A stretch of 48,282 nt of DNA from Sphingomonas palustris (GCA_026225215.1 JAMFSI010000097.1:1-48282), one strand, 5' to 3'. Shown: positions 9,119 through 18,136, numbered from the stretch's first letter. Notes: generated by a model not told the origin, from the letters alone. A program made the numbers and translations.

Positions 9119-10426
9119 TTACGCCGCGCTGCTCAGCGGCGCCACGACGGCGGGCTCGTCGCGAGATATCCGCACCAGTTCGTGCTCCAACCGGTCGATG
9201 ATACGGCTCCGAGCCCAACGTTCCTGGGCGCGGCGCTGGCCGGCTTGCCCCAGCATCTGCCGACGTTCGGGATCGTCAACCAGCTCGCAGACAGCGCGCG
9301 CCAGGCTGGCGGCATCGCCGGGCGGCGTGACCAAGCCGCAGCCTTCGACCTCATCGGCAAGCCCGGTGCCGTCTTTCGCCGTCGCGATCACCGGGCGTCC
9401 TGAGGCCAGCATATTGGTGAGCTTCGAGGGCAGCACCAGATCGGCCGCGCTGGGGATCTGTGGCAGCAGGTGAACGCTGGCCATGGTCAGCAGCTCACGC
9501 ATCCAGCCAGATGGTTGCAGATCCTGGAACTGGACATTGGCCAGCCCGGCGGCCAGCGCCTCGAGCCGGGGGCGATTTGGGCCCTGGCCGCAAATGACCC
9601 AGGTGATGTCACGGCGATGCGCCGCCAAGCGAGCGGCTTCGATCAGGATCTCGATGCCCTGCTTATTAGCGATACTGCCCGAATAAAGCGCGACATGCGT
9701 GTTAGCGAGGCCCCAGTGGTCGCGCAGGCCCCCATCTTCGCGGGCATCTGCGCCGGCATGGAGCTCTTGCAGCAGCAACTCGTCGGCCCAGTTGCGGATT
9801 TGCACGACACGCCCCGCTGCGACGCCCTTGCCCACCAATCTTTCGCACATCTGCGGAGAGATCGTCGATATCCGATCCGCCAGCCGCAGCAGGCGGGCTT
9901 CGCAAGCCTGGGCCCAAATCGCCAGCGCGCCACGAGGCCTGATCAGCCCGGTAGCGAAGGCCGCCTCGACTTCGAAATCCTGGACATGCACCCACAGCTT
10001 CGCGCCCGCCAGCCGCGCCGCGAGCCACGCCACCGGCAGGCTGAGCAGGGCCGGGACCACGCAGATCACCACTTGTGGGCGAGCAGGCTTCCGGCGCAAC
10101 GCCAGCCGCAATGCCGGCCCCAGCGCAGCGGCGGCAAAGCTGGCGAGGTGCATGATCCGGCGCCCGCCGTTGGGCTGGGCCGGGACGTAATGCGGGCAGC
10201 GGGTGATGGCGACGCCACGCTCGATGGCACGGTGCCAGCCCCGCTTGCGATAGGCGAGATAAATGCTCCACTCGGGATAATACGGCTTACCGACAATCAC
10301 CTCGATGTGATGACCTCGCGCTACCAAAACCTCCGCCATATCGGTGGTGTAGCGAGCGATACCGATTTCCTCGGGTGCGTAATTGATCCCGAGAATCGCA
10401 ACGCGAAGGATATCACCGCTTACCAT
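9119..10426 (-). CDS. WcaI-type glycosyltransferase
   Basis: Glycosyltransferase of 435 residues resembling the colanic-acid WcaI group. The N-terminal VAILGINYAPEEIGIARYTTDMAEVLVARGHHIEVI and the KPYYPEWSIY segment are characteristic, followed by VICVVPALLSLPVAWLAARL and KLWVHVQDFEVEAA. The C-terminal donor-binding half carries VALYSGSIANKQGIEILIEAA and DLVLPSKLTNMLASGRPVIAT. In colanic acid synthesis WcaI is a fucosyltransferase candidate (family knowledge); the gmd/fcl pair nearby makes GDP-fucose a reasonable donor here (inference). It heads the two-gene minus-strand unit with the flippase. Confidence 0.82.
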   Translation of the reverse strand: MVSGDILRVAILGINYAPEEIGIARYTTDMAEVLVARGHHIEVIVGKPYYPEWSIYLAYRKRGWHRAIERGVAITRCPHYVPAQPNGGRRIMHLASFAAAALGPALRLALRRKPARPQVVICVVPALLSLPVAWLAARLAGAKLWVHVQDFEVEAAFATGLIRPRGALAIWAQACEARLLRLADRISTISPQMCERLVGKGVAAGRVVQIRNWADELLLQELHAGADAREDGGLRDHWGLANTHVALYSGSIANKQGIEILIEAARLAAHRRDITWVICGQGPNRPRLEALAAGLANVQFQDLQPSGWMRELLTMASVHLLPQIPSAADLVLPSKLTNMLASGRPVIATAKDGTGLADEVEGCGLVTPPGDAASLARAVCELVDDPERRQMLGQAGQRRAQERWARSRIIDRLEHELVRISRDEPAVVAPLSSAA

Positions 10427-10816
10427 GATCGGAACCCAATCGGAAAAAGCCGATCAACGCAAGATCACATGCTGTTTCGAATGAGCAGCGCCCATCCCGG
10501 ACTAAGCGGCGTCCATTTTATCTCCATTTTGAACTCTTCTTCGAGCCCCGCGATTTTTAAATGTTACCAAATGTTCCTAAGCTGAAAAGGGTCCCGATCT
10601 GCGGGAATGCGAGCCGTGGGGATGGGGGCGATGCCCGCTGGAGCGCCCGAAATAAGCGCAAGGAATGAAATTTTGACGGCCACAAATGACAAATCATTTG
10701 AAGGTTGCGATGATAACTCGAATATCGAGCTTAATTTCGCTGGATTGCAAAAATAAATCAAATTAATTAAGAAAAATATCGAACTTTTATTGCAAAATTC
10801 AAATAATTCTGCCGAA
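10427..10816. other. AT-rich non-coding region between polysaccharide genes
   Basis: This 390-base stretch separates two divergent genes and is markedly richer in A and T than the rest of the window, especially 10680-10810, where runs such as AATTAATTAAGAAAAATATCG occur. No convincing gene is seen on either strand; the open frame on the minus strand is low-complexity. It is likely to hold promoters for the WcaI-type gene (leftward) and the winged-helix gene (rightward), and could bind nucleoid proteins. No specific promoter is called. Confidence 0.6.
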
Positions 10817-11167
10817 ATGAATGCCGACGCCGCAGCGCATTTGACCAAGCCGACCGCACGAGCCTTAGGCATCTATGGCAATCGTCGTCGCAGGGCGAAA
10901 TGGTTTGGCCCCGACTTGTTTGGGGAGCCAGCCTGGGACATTTTGCTCGACCTGTTCATTGCCACCGAAACCGGAAAACAGATCTCGGTTACCAGCGCCT
11001 GTATCGGTGCGGCGGTTCCCTTGACGACCGCGCTCCGCTGGCTGGCGATGCTGGAAACCCGTTGCTTGATTGTGCGAGAAAACGACGACAAGGACGCGCG
11101 CCGGAGCTATGTCCGCCTTTCGGATCTGGGTCGGGAACTGATGACCCAGTATCTCTCAGGCGCTTGA
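10817..11167 (+). CDS. Small winged-helix (MarR-like) regulator
   Basis: A 116-residue protein with a predicted winged helix: AWDILLDLFIATETGKQISVTSACIGAAVPLTTALRWLAMLETRCLIVRENDDKDARRSYVRLSDLG corresponds to helix 2, the turn, the recognition helix and the wing seen in MarR-type proteins. It lacks the long dimerisation helices of full MarR proteins. ATG 10817 is preferred over an in-frame TTG at 10790 because the extra residues are low-complexity. Its place alone in the polysaccharide locus, downstream of an AT-rich region, suggests it regulates polysaccharide genes (inference). Confidence 0.75.
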   Translation: MNADAAAHLTKPTARALGIYGNRRRRAKWFGPDLFGEPAWDILLDLFIATETGKQISVTSACIGAAVPLTTALRWLAMLETRCLIVRENDDKDARRSYVRLSDLGRELMTQYLSGA

Positions 11168-11314
11168 CCAAACCCGATTTACTTTGAACCGGAACGACTT
11201 CTGCATCACAACCGTGCCGGCCCATAAGTCAGATGGGTGGTGGCTCCCCACGGATTCGCCATCCCGATAGGAGACCGGCCCGCCCGAATAAAAGCGTGGC
11301 CCATTTAGATAAAA
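11156..11314 (-). pseudogene. Possible C-terminal remnant of an unidentified gene
   Basis: On the minus strand an open stretch reads FYLNGPRFYSGGPVSYRDG, continues through GSHHPSDLWAGTVVMQKSF and ends in FKVNRVWSSA before a stop. The composition is that of a folded secreted or beta-rich protein rather than the Arg/Pro/Ala-rich shadow sequence common elsewhere in this GC-rich DNA. No start codon or upstream part belongs to it: upstream the frame runs into an antisense reading of fcl. It may be the 3' end left after a rearrangement of the polysaccharide locus. I do not recognise the family. Confidence 0.3.
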
Positions 11315-11349
11315 GATGCACCAAATCGGTTGCAATTGCGATCGAGCTG

Positions 11350-12282
11350 TCAGCCGGTTGCCGCCAGATAATGCCGATAGGCATCGGCGATGCCTTCCTT
11401 CAGATCGATGCGGGGCTGCCAGCCCATTCCGCGCAGCAGGGAGGAATCGAGCAATTTGCGCGGCGTGCCATCGGGTTTGTCGAAATCGTGGACGATAGCG
11501 CCGGAATAGTCGGCGACCGCCATCACGATCTGGGCCAGTTCGCGAATGGTTATGTCGGCGCCGTAGCCCAGGTTGACGTGGCTTTCCCCCGAATAGTTCC
11601 GGAGCAGAAACAGGCAAGCGTCGGCACAATCGTCTGCATGCAGGAATTCGCGCCGCGGCGTCCCGCTGCCCCAGATTTCCACCGGGCCGCCGCTGCGTTT
11701 GGCCAAATCGACCTTGCGGATCAGCGCGGGCAGCACATGGCTGGTGGCCGGATCGTAATTGTCGCCCGGCCCGTAAAGATTGGTCGGCATCGCCGCGATA
11801 CAGTCGAAGCCATGCTGGCGGCGATAGGCCTGGCACAGCTTGATCCCGGCGATCTTGGCCACCGCGTACCATTCGTTCGTCGGCTCGAGCGCGCCGGTGA
11901 GCAGTGCATCCTCGGTGATCGGCTGATCGGCAAATTTTGGATAGATGCAGGAGGAACCGAGAAACAGCAGCTTTTGCGCGCCGCTGCGCCAGGCAGCATC
12001 GATCAGATTAGTCTCGATCATCAGGTTTTCGTAGAGGAAATCCGCCGGAAAGCTGTCATTGGCGAGAATCCCGCCGACCCGGGCGGCGGCGATGATCACG
12101 ACATCGGGGCGATGCTGGGCGAGCCAGCCACGAACCGCGCCCTGCTCGCGCAGATCGACCTCGCTGCGCGTCGCGGTCAGCACCGTGCAATTCTCGCGCG
12201 CCAGCCTGCGGACGATGGCGGAACCAACCATGCCACGGTGGCCCGCAACAAAGACGCGCTTGCCTGTCAGATCGAACAGCAT
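11350..12282 (-). CDS. fcl: GDP-L-fucose synthase
   Basis: NADPH-dependent 3,5-epimerase/4-reductase that converts GDP-4-keto-6-deoxymannose to GDP-L-fucose (310 aa, full length). Diagnostic features are the Rossmann motif VAGHRGMVGSAIVRRL at residues 12-27, SSCIYPKFADQPITEDALLTG, the catalytic YAVAKIAGIKLCQAYRRQ, and TNLYGPGDNYDP. The final residues match the family's C-terminus. It works with gmd at 14260, with a glycosyltransferase and a methyltransferase between them on the same strand. Ten bases separate it from the upstream glycosyltransferase, so the four genes probably form one transcript. Confidence 0.95.
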   Translation of the reverse strand: MLFDLTGKRVFVAGHRGMVGSAIVRRLARENCTVLTATRSEVDLREQGAVRGWLAQHRPDVVIIAAARVGGILANDSFPADFLYENLMIETNLIDAAWRSGAQKLLFLGSSCIYPKFADQPITEDALLTGALEPTNEWYAVAKIAGIKLCQAYRRQHGFDCIAAMPTNLYGPGDNYDPATSHVLPALIRKVDLAKRSGGPVEIWGSGTPRREFLHADDCADACLFLLRNYSGESHVNLGYGADITIRELAQIVMAVADYSGAIVHDFDKPDGTPRKLLDSSLLRGMGWQPRIDLKEGIADAYRHYLAATG

Positions 12283-12291
12283 CGTTCCCCC

Positions 12292-13380
12292 CTAGCCTGC
12301 GAGTTTTCGGTAAATCGCCGCATATTCCGCCGCACAGCGTTGCCAGCTGAACTGCGCCGCACGCGCCCGACCGGCTTCGCGCAGTACCTTGGCGTAGCCG
12401 GCGTCGCTCAGCACGCGCGCGATACCGACGGCAAGCGCCTCCGGCGCCGGGCCCGGGGCATAGCACGCGGCATCGCCGCAAACCTCGGGCACCGATGCCT
12501 GCGCCAGCGCGACCACCGGGCAACCGGCGGCCATCGCCTCCAGCGGCGGAATGCCGAAGCCCTCATAGGTCGAGGGATAGATCAGGCAAGCAGCATGGCG
12601 GTACCAAGCCGCCAGCGCGGTGTCGCCGACCGACACTTGCCGCACCTGCCGGGTCAAAGCGGCCTCGGCGATCATCTGCTGCTCCGCCGACGTGAACGGA
12701 CCGCCCCCGATCGCGACCAGATCGAAGTCGCGCACCACATCGGGCAGTGAGCGAAAGGCGCCGAAGGCCCCGGCGAAATTCTTGTAAGCGCGGGTGCGTT
12801 CGCCGACGTAAAGCAGATAGGGCCGGGGGTGCGGCCTCGGTGCCTCGGGTTGTCCCTCCCCAACAGCAAGGCCCGCAGCCAAGGGCACCACCGAGCTTTT
12901 ACCCGCCGCATCGGGAAACAGCGCGATCAAATCCTGCCGCGTATGATGCGAGACGCAAGTAATCCAGTCGGCGCGCGCGATCGCCTGGGCCTTCCAGCCG
13001 ATCACCGGATCGTCGGCAAAGCCAGGGTCCAGTTCATGGATCATGTCATGCATCGTAATCATCAGCGGTAGATCCGCCGGGGCAGGATTGGCAGGCGAAT
13101 AATAGGTCTGATGCACCAGCCGCGCGCAATCCAAACGCGCGGCCAGCCTGGTGATCGCAGCGGGCATGCGCCGGGCCGCAGCAACGCCGAGGCGCGCGGA
13201 AATGCGGCGCTGACCGGCGGGAAAGCAAGCGGCGGGCAGATCGGCGAGCAACTCATTGATGTGCCAGGGCGCGAAAATACCCGGCTCCACCCCGGCTCCG
13301 GGCAGCGCGCGGACAAGTTCGACGAACATCCGCGAGATCCCCCCGACACTCTGGCGCAGAAAAATATCCGCGTCGAACAT
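12292..13380 (-). CDS. Glycosyltransferase family 4 (mannosyltransferase-like)
   Basis: Glycosyltransferase of 362 residues. The start MFDADIFLRQSVGGISRMFVEL is typical of family 4 enzymes with the glycine-rich acceptor loop. The middle carries LMITMHDMIHELDP and WITCVSHHTRQDL. The donor half has PYLLYVGERTRAYKNFAGAF and the E-x7-E signature in PSTYEGFGIPPLEAMAAGCPVV. The frame stays open to 13431, but ATG 13380 begins at the conserved first strand, 20 bases after the methyltransferase stop. Within a gmd-fcl transcript it may use GDP-mannose or GDP-fucose (inference). Confidence 0.87.
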   Translation of the reverse strand: MFDADIFLRQSVGGISRMFVELVRALPGAGVEPGIFAPWHINELLADLPAACFPAGQRRISARLGVAAARRMPAAITRLAARLDCARLVHQTYYSPANPAPADLPLMITMHDMIHELDPGFADDPVIGWKAQAIARADWITCVSHHTRQDLIALFPDAAGKSSVVPLAAGLAVGEGQPEAPRPHPRPYLLYVGERTRAYKNFAGAFGAFRSLPDVVRDFDLVAIGGGPFTSAEQQMIAEAALTRQVRQVSVGDTALAAWYRHAACLIYPSTYEGFGIPPLEAMAAGCPVVALAQASVPEVCGDAACYAPGPAPEALAVGIARVLSDAGYAKVLREAGRARAAQFSWQRCAAEYAAIYRKLAG

Positions 13381-13400
13381 GACACGCAGATCCTGGCACC

Positions 13401-14270
13401 TCACGGCCTGGCTGCGTCCGACGGAAGCCACAGCAATTCGCTGAGCGCAGCATGATCCGCTTCGGTCAGCGAGCGACGCGCAGGGCGCAGTCGTGCCATC
13501 AGTTGGCCAGGTCGTCCGCCGTGCCAGCGAAAAGCTCTTGGCGATATGGCGCGGTCAGTCAGCATATGCAGGCCGCGATGGCTCAACAGGGTGAGGCCGA
13601 GCCGCCCGGCAATGGCCGCCAACGTATCGCTGCGGTAAAAGGCGATGTGCTGGCCAGTGTCCTCGGCATAGTACCACCAGTCTTGCGGTGGTTCGCCCGC
13701 GTATAACTCGGTGGTGAAGATCAGCGTGCGCGTGCCGGCGGCAGCCAGCGTCCCGGAGATGAAATCGAGCGGGTCTCGCAGATGTTCGAGCACCTCGATC
13801 GCGGTGACGGCGATGCATGGCTCGCCAGGCACCAGTTCGAAACCGCGTGCGAGGCTATTTTCGGCATGGGCATCGGCCCAGCGAAAATCGAAGCCACGAT
13901 CGCGCATCAATCGTACCAGCAGCCCGAGGCCGCCACCCTGGTCGAGATAAGGCCCGCGCGCCGCACCGAGCAGCGGCAACAGCCCCTCGAGCCGGCCGGC
14001 AATTCCGAGATTTCGGGCTACCAGCCCGGTGTCGAGTGCCGCGATCGCCTGGTCATAGGCCTGCGCCAGCCAATGCGGATCGCGCACCTGCAGGAAACCG
14101 CAACCGGCGCAGAAATCCACGGGCGCAGGATGGGTTCTCAGAAAAACCCGCGTGAACACCTCGTGCCGCGATTGCGAACAGATCGGACATAGCGAGATTG
14201 ATGCGCGCGATATCCGCGTTAGAGCCGTAAAATCGGTCGCTGCTTTCTCGCACGACGCTTTAGCGGACAT
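13401..14270 (-). CDS. SAM-dependent methyltransferase with N-terminal zinc-type cysteines
   Basis: Predicted class I methyltransferase (289 aa). The N-terminus has two Cys pairs, CPIC near residue 28 and CAGC near residue 54, resembling the small zinc-binding module that precedes sugar C-methyltransferases and related proteins. A degenerate SAM-binding segment ([21 protein letters not shown]) and the post-motif [16 protein letters not shown] follow. [17 protein letters not shown] and the remaining C-terminus match the methyltransferase_23 type. It overlaps the 3' end of gmd by 11 bases, so is translationally coupled to it. It may methylate a sugar of the glycan; the acceptor is unknown. Confidence 0.75.
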   Translation of the reverse strand: MSAKASCEKAATDFTALTRISRASISLCPICSQSRHEVFTRVFLRTHPAPVDFCAGCGFLQVRDPHWLAQAYDQAIAALDTGLVARNLGIAGRLEGLLPLLGAARGPYLDQGGGLGLLVRLMRDRGFDFRWADAHAENSLARGFELVPGEPCIAVTAIEVLEHLRDPLDFISGTLAAAGTRTLIFTTELYAGEPPQDWWYYAEDTGQHIAFYRSDTLAAIAGRLGLTLLSHRGLHMLTDRAISPRAFRWHGGRPGQLMARLRPARRSLTEADHAALSELLWLPSDAARP

Positions 14271-15336
14271 GCGAGACGGATTCGCGCGTCAGCAGGTCGA
14301 TATCGGCCAGCACCATTTCGCGGGCGAGTTCGCGCGCACCCGTCGTCGCTTGCCAGCCCAGTTTCTGCCGCGCCTTGCCGGCGTCGCCCACTAACAGATC
14401 CACCTCGGTCGGCCGAAAATAGCGCGGATCGATCGCTACCCTGAGCTTGCCGGACTTGCGGCAATAGCCCTTCTCGTCCGAGCCCGCGCCCTGCCACTCC
14501 AGTTCGATGCCGGCATCGGCAAAAGCCCATTCGGCAAAGCTCCGCACGGGTGTGGTGGTGCCGGTGGCGAGCACATAATCGTCGGCTTCGTCCTGTTGCA
14601 GCATCAGCCACATGCCTTGGGCATATTCACGAGCATGGCCCCAATCGCGCCGGGCATCGAGATTGCCGAGATAAAGCACCTCCTGCCGCCCGAGGTGGAT
14701 CGCCGCCGCCGCACGGGTGATCTTGCGGGTCACGAAGGTTTCGCCGCGCAGTGGACTTTCGTGATTGAACAGAATGCCGTTCGAGGCATGCAAGCCATAG
14801 GCCTCGCGGTAATTGACCACGGTCCAGTAGGCATAGAGCTTGGCGGCGGCATAGGGGCTGCGCGGGTAGAAGGGCGTGGTCTCGCGCTGCGGCACCGCCT
14901 GGGCGAGCCCGAACAGTTCGGAAGTGGAGGCCTGATAAAAGCGCGTCCGCTGTTCCAGCCCCAGAATACGGATCGCTTCGAGCAGGCGCAGCGTCCCCAG
15001 ACCGTCCGCATTGGCGGTATATTCCGGCGTTTCGAAGCTGACCTGGACATGGCTTTGCGCCGCCAGATTATAGACCTCGTCAGGCTGGGTTTCCTGGACG
15101 ATGCGGATCAGATTGGTCGAATCGGTCATGTCGCCATAATGCAGCGTCAGGCGGGGATTGGGCTGATGCGGGTCTTCGTAGATATCATCGATGCGGCCGG
15201 TGTTGAACGAGGACGAGCGCCGTTTGATGCCATGCACACGGTAGCCCTTGTCCAGCAGCAACCGCGTCAGATAAGCGCCATCCTGGCCGGTCACACCGGT
15301 GATGAGCGCGGTTTTCACCGCCATACAATCGACCAT
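14260..15336 (-). CDS. gmd: GDP-mannose 4,6-dehydratase
   Basis: Converts GDP-mannose to GDP-4-keto-6-deoxymannose, the first step towards GDP-L-fucose (358 aa, full length). Signature segments are [23 protein letters not shown] at the N-terminus, the [12 protein letters not shown] loop, [19 protein letters not shown], the catalytic ASTSELFG threonine/serine region and [15 protein letters not shown]. The loop [18 protein letters not shown] confirms Gmd. The real start may be the internal Met at 15324 ([10 protein letters not shown]), four residues in. It is the first gene of the gmd-methyltransferase-GT4-fcl unit and lies 96 bases downstream of lptA on the same strand. Confidence 0.96.
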   Translation of the reverse strand: MVDCMAVKTALITGVTGQDGAYLTRLLLDKGYRVHGIKRRSSSFNTGRIDDIYEDPHQPNPRLTLHYGDMTDSTNLIRIVQETQPDEVYNLAAQSHVQVSFETPEYTANADGLGTLRLLEAIRILGLEQRTRFYQASTSELFGLAQAVPQRETTPFYPRSPYAAAKLYAYWTVVNYREAYGLHASNGILFNHESPLRGETFVTRKITRAAAAIHLGRQEVLYLGNLDARRDWGHAREYAQGMWLMLQQDEADDYVLATGTTTPVRSFAEWAFADAGIELEWQGAGSDEKGYCRKSGKLRVAIDPRYFRPTEVDLLVGDAGKARQKLGWQATTGARELAREMVLADIDLLTRESVSHVR

Positions 15337-15362
15337 GCCTGCGGTGAGCCCCCCGGCCTGTA

Positions 15363-15381
15363 TTTCGCGCCCTTCGCGAAA
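15363..15381. terminator. Hairpin between lptA and gmd
   Basis: A perfect 7-bp inverted repeat, TTTCGCG-CCCTT-CGCGAAA, lies between the lptA stop and the gmd start. It could weaken read-through from the lpt genes into the polysaccharide genes, but there is no U-tract in the minus-strand direction, so a classical intrinsic terminator is not shown. Confidence 0.35.
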
Positions 15382-15432
15382 GGCTAGCGGATCAACGGAT
15401 CAAGGCAAGGTCAATCCTGACCAGGCGTCAGT

Positions 15433-15999
15433 TCAGGGCGCTTTCTGGTCATGCTTCGGCACGGTGAAGGTGCCCGAGACCCGCCCGCCCGGTCCGGAGT
15501 CGGTGGTGGTCAGGTGCGTGTTGAGATCGATCACCAGCCTGCCACTGTGCTGGACATCGCCGGTGCCGCGCTGGACCGTGACATGCCCGACCATGGTAAT
15601 GATCCGCGCGTTGAAATCATACGTGGCGACATCGCCGCGCGCGGTTTCATCGGCACGCGTGACCAGAACCCCACCGGTGGCATCGAGCCGCTGGATCTGC
15701 ATCGAGCCATTGTTGGTATAGGCAACGACCGCACGCGGCGAATGCATCGTCAGATCGCCCTGAGTGATCACGACATTGCCCGACAGATTCACCCGATTGA
15801 TCTTGTCCTGCAATTCGATGCGATCCGCCTCGTAATTGACCGGGGCATTGCTGTCATGCGGCCCCAGTGCATCCGAACTGGATGCCGTGGCGGCGTTGCT
15901 GAGCGAGGCCGGTCCGGCCAACCCCGCCGCGATCAGCGCCATCATCGCCAGTCCGCTGCGAAAGCGGAAGCCGGAGCCAATGCGAAAACTGAGCTTCAT
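15433..15999 (-). CDS. lptA: LPS transport periplasmic protein LptA
   Basis: Periplasmic OstA/LptA-domain protein (188 aa) that bridges LptC and LptD in lipopolysaccharide export. An N-terminal signal peptide ends near residue 36 (MMALIAAGLAGPASLSNAA). The mature part has the beta-jellyroll repeats NYEADRIELQDKINRVNLSGNVVITQGDLTMHS and GDVATYDFNARIITMVGHVTVQRGTG, typical of the family. Its ATG overlaps the TGA of lptC (ATGA), so the two are coupled. The usual partner lptB does not follow; the next co-directional gene is gmd. Confidence 0.93.
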   Translation of the reverse strand: MKLSFRIGSGFRFRSGLAMMALIAAGLAGPASLSNAATASSSDALGPHDSNAPVNYEADRIELQDKINRVNLSGNVVITQGDLTMHSPRAVVAYTNNGSMQIQRLDATGGVLVTRADETARGDVATYDFNARIITMVGHVTVQRGTGDVQHSGRLVIDLNTHLTTTDSGPGGRVSGTFTVPKHDQKAP

Positions 16000-16643
16000 T
16001 GCGGCCCCCTGAGCTTGCCCGGAACCATTCGCAGCCGCGCATGACCTTCCAGCGTGATGCTTTGGTCGGCCAGATTGGCCGATATCCCGTCGGAACTGAA
16101 AGTGCCAGAGGGAATGACACCCTGCACTCCGCCGGTACCGTAAGCATGCTTGGTCTTGAGATCGACGTCCACGCCGCTGGTCACCATATGATAGCCGTTC
16201 GGGCCCCAGAAATTGACCGGGCCATTGGCATGCATCGAATCATTGCGCAGATCGTAATCGCCGGTGGGCGCGGTCAGCCGCGCGGGCCCATCGTCCAGTT
16301 GCAGGCTGGCGTTGAGATGATCCATCGCCACGACCGGCTCGCGCGCCGAATGCTGCACGGCGTTCTCCGCCGTAACCGAAAACGGGCGCAGCTTGGTATC
16401 CAACCCGCGGTAGATGGCATTGGATACCTGTAGCCGTTCCTCGGTGACCGCCACCCGATTACGATCGAGCAGAAAGCTGATCTCGCTGCGCGGGAACAGC
16501 GGCGTCACCACCATCCCGGCCAGGACCACCCCTACCCCTGCCGGCAACAGCCCGCCCAGCAACATGACCACCCGGTCATGCATCCCACCGGGCGCGGCGA
16601 AGGCCCGACGCCGGTCACGCAGCTGATCGCCCTGGATAGTCAC
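15996..16643 (-). CDS. lptC: LPS export protein LptC
   Basis: Bitopic inner-membrane component of the Lpt machine (215 aa), receiving LPS from LptB2FG and passing it to LptA. One transmembrane helix around residues 27-48 (VVMLLGGLLPAGVGVVLAGMVV) precedes a periplasmic beta-rich domain with the NARYRGxD-like VSNAIYRGLDTKLRPFSVTA, and GDYDLRNDSMHANGPVNFWGPNGYHMVTSGVDVDLKT. It lies 10 bases downstream of rnd and overlaps lptA by 4 bases, a conserved alphaproteobacterial order. Confidence 0.92.
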   Translation of the reverse strand: MTIQGDQLRDRRRAFAAPGGMHDRVVMLLGGLLPAGVGVVLAGMVVTPLFPRSEISFLLDRNRVAVTEERLQVSNAIYRGLDTKLRPFSVTAENAVQHSAREPVVAMDHLNASLQLDDGPARLTAPTGDYDLRNDSMHANGPVNFWGPNGYHMVTSGVDVDLKTKHAYGTGGVQGVIPSGTFSSDGISANLADQSITLEGHARLRMVPGKLRGPQ

Positions 16644-16653
16644 GCGGCTTTAA

Positions 16654-17277
16654 TCACGCCGCTTCATGGCTAAAGATGTCGTGTTCAGGCCAGCCGGCGA
16701 GATCGAGATCGGCGCGGTGCGGCAAGAAGTCGAAGCACGCCTGCGCCAGACCGGTGCGACCCTCGCGCGCCAGCCGCTCGACCAGGATGGTGTGCATGGC
16801 GTGAAGATAGCGGACATCGCTGGCCGCATAGTCGCGCTGCGCCTCGGTCAGTTCTGGCGCGCCCCAGTCGCTCGACTGCTGCTGCTTGGACACTTCCTTG
16901 CCGAGCAATTCGCGCACCAGATCCTTCAGGCCATGGCGATCGGTATAGGTACGCACCAGCTTACTGGCGATCTTGGTGCAGAACACCGGCGTCGCGGTCA
17001 CACCGAGATAATGGCGGATCGCGGCGAGATCGAAGCGGGCGAAGTGATAAAGCTTCAGTCGCGCCGGATCGGCCAGCACGGCGCGCAGATTCGGCGCCGC
17101 GAAGCTGGAGCCGGGCGCGAACCGCACCAGATGCTCATCGCCGCCGCCATCGGAAATCTGCAACAGGCAAAGCCGGTCGCGCGGGGTGATGAGCCCCATG
17201 GTTTCGGTGTCCACGGCGACCGGGCCAGGGGCCAGCACACCTTCGGGGAGATCTTCCTGATGGAGATAGACTGTCAT
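16654..17277 (-). CDS. rnd: Ribonuclease D (short form)
   Basis: DEDDy-type 3'-5' exoribonuclease (207 aa). Motif I is VAVDTETMGL (Asp and Glu), motif II is KLYHFARFDLAAIRHYLG, and motif III is YAASDVRYLHAMH with the catalytic Tyr and Asp. The protein lacks the C-terminal HRDC domains of E. coli RNase D (about 375 aa); this short form is usual in alphaproteobacteria. It probably trims structured RNA such as tRNA precursors. It heads the rnd-lptC-lptA unit and is divergent from ung, with 47 bases between the starts. Confidence 0.92.
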   Translation of the reverse strand: MTVYLHQEDLPEGVLAPGPVAVDTETMGLITPRDRLCLLQISDGGGDEHLVRFAPGSSFAAPNLRAVLADPARLKLYHFARFDLAAIRHYLGVTATPVFCTKIASKLVRTYTDRHGLKDLVRELLGKEVSKQQQSSDWGAPELTEAQRDYAASDVRYLHAMHTILVERLAREGRTGLAQACFDFLPHRADLDLAGWPEHDIFSHEAA

Positions 17278-17324
17278 ATGGCAAAAATGCTTAGACGCAT
17301 GGGCACGGCGAGGAAAGCCCCGCC

Positions 17325-18032
17325 GTGCATGAGGACGATGCGTTTATGGCCGCTGATAAAGTTCCCGAAAGCTGGCGCGCGGCACTGACACCGGTGCTCG
17401 ACCAACCCAGCTCGCGCGAACTGGCGCATGCCCTGCGCGCTGCGGAGGCGGCCGGCAAGGTGATCTATCCCCCGCGCGGTCAGCGTTTGGCCGCGCTCGA
17501 CATGACTCCGCTCGATGAAGTCAAAGTGGTAATCCTGGGGCAAGACCCCTATCATGGCCCCGGCCAGGCGATGGGGTTGAGCTTTTCGGTACCAAATGGC
17601 GTGCGAGTGCCGCCCTCGCTGATGAATATCTACAAGGAATTGCGCGACGACCTCGGCATCGCCCCGAGCAGGGACGGCGATCTGTCGCATTGGGCGCGCC
17701 AGGGCGTGCTGCTGCTCAACACCGCGCTGACGGTGGAGCAAGGCCAGGCCGGCTCGCATCGCCAATTGGGCTGGCCGCCGATCACCGGCGCGGTGCTCGC
17801 CGCCGTCGCCGCCAAGCCCGAGCCTTGCGTGTTCCTGCTGTGGGGTAGCCATGCGCGGCAGACCGCCGAAGCCGTGCCGGGGCTGAAGGGCTCGCACCAT
17901 CTGCTGCTGACGGCGCCGCATCCGAGCCCGCTGTCGGCGCATAGTGGGTTTTTGGGGTGCCGGCATTTCAGCAAGGCCAATGCGTTTCTGGAGAAGCATG
18001 GGCGCGGGGCGATCGACTGGCGGGTGGAGTAG
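17325..18032 (+). CDS. ung: Uracil-DNA glycosylase, family 1
   Basis: Removes uracil from DNA to start base-excision repair (235 aa). The catalytic water-activating loop GQDPYHGPGQAMGLSFSVP begins near residue 68, and the DNA-intercalating HPSPLSAHSGFLGCRHFSKAN is near the C-terminus, both diagnostic of family 1 UNG. VLLLNTALTVEQGQAGSH and EPCVFLLWGSHA are also conserved. The start may be ATG 17346 (MAADKVPESWRAAL) rather than 17325, because family members begin just before the PESW segment. Ordinary housekeeping gene. Confidence 0.95.
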   Translation: MHEDDAFMAADKVPESWRAALTPVLDQPSSRELAHALRAAEAAGKVIYPPRGQRLAALDMTPLDEVKVVILGQDPYHGPGQAMGLSFSVPNGVRVPPSLMNIYKELRDDLGIAPSRDGDLSHWARQGVLLLNTALTVEQGQAGSHRQLGWPPITGAVLAAVAAKPEPCVFLLWGSHARQTAEAVPGLKGSHHLLLTAPHPSPLSAHSGFLGCRHFSKANAFLEKHGRGAIDWRVE

Positions 18033-18136
18033 TGTCCTTCCGGGACGTGATCATACCAACCCAGATTTGAATAAACCCAACGGATAGGTTATATGGCGTA
18101 ACTGTTGTCGTACACCGCGCCCATGGCTTCCGGTTT

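Noticed and set aside
9470..10585. A 371-codon open frame on the plus strand
   Set aside because: Antisense to the WcaI-type glycosyltransferase and lacking any domain pattern.
11233..12750. A 505-codon open frame on the plus strand
   Set aside because: Antisense to fcl and the adjoining glycosyltransferase, both of which have clear catalytic motifs.
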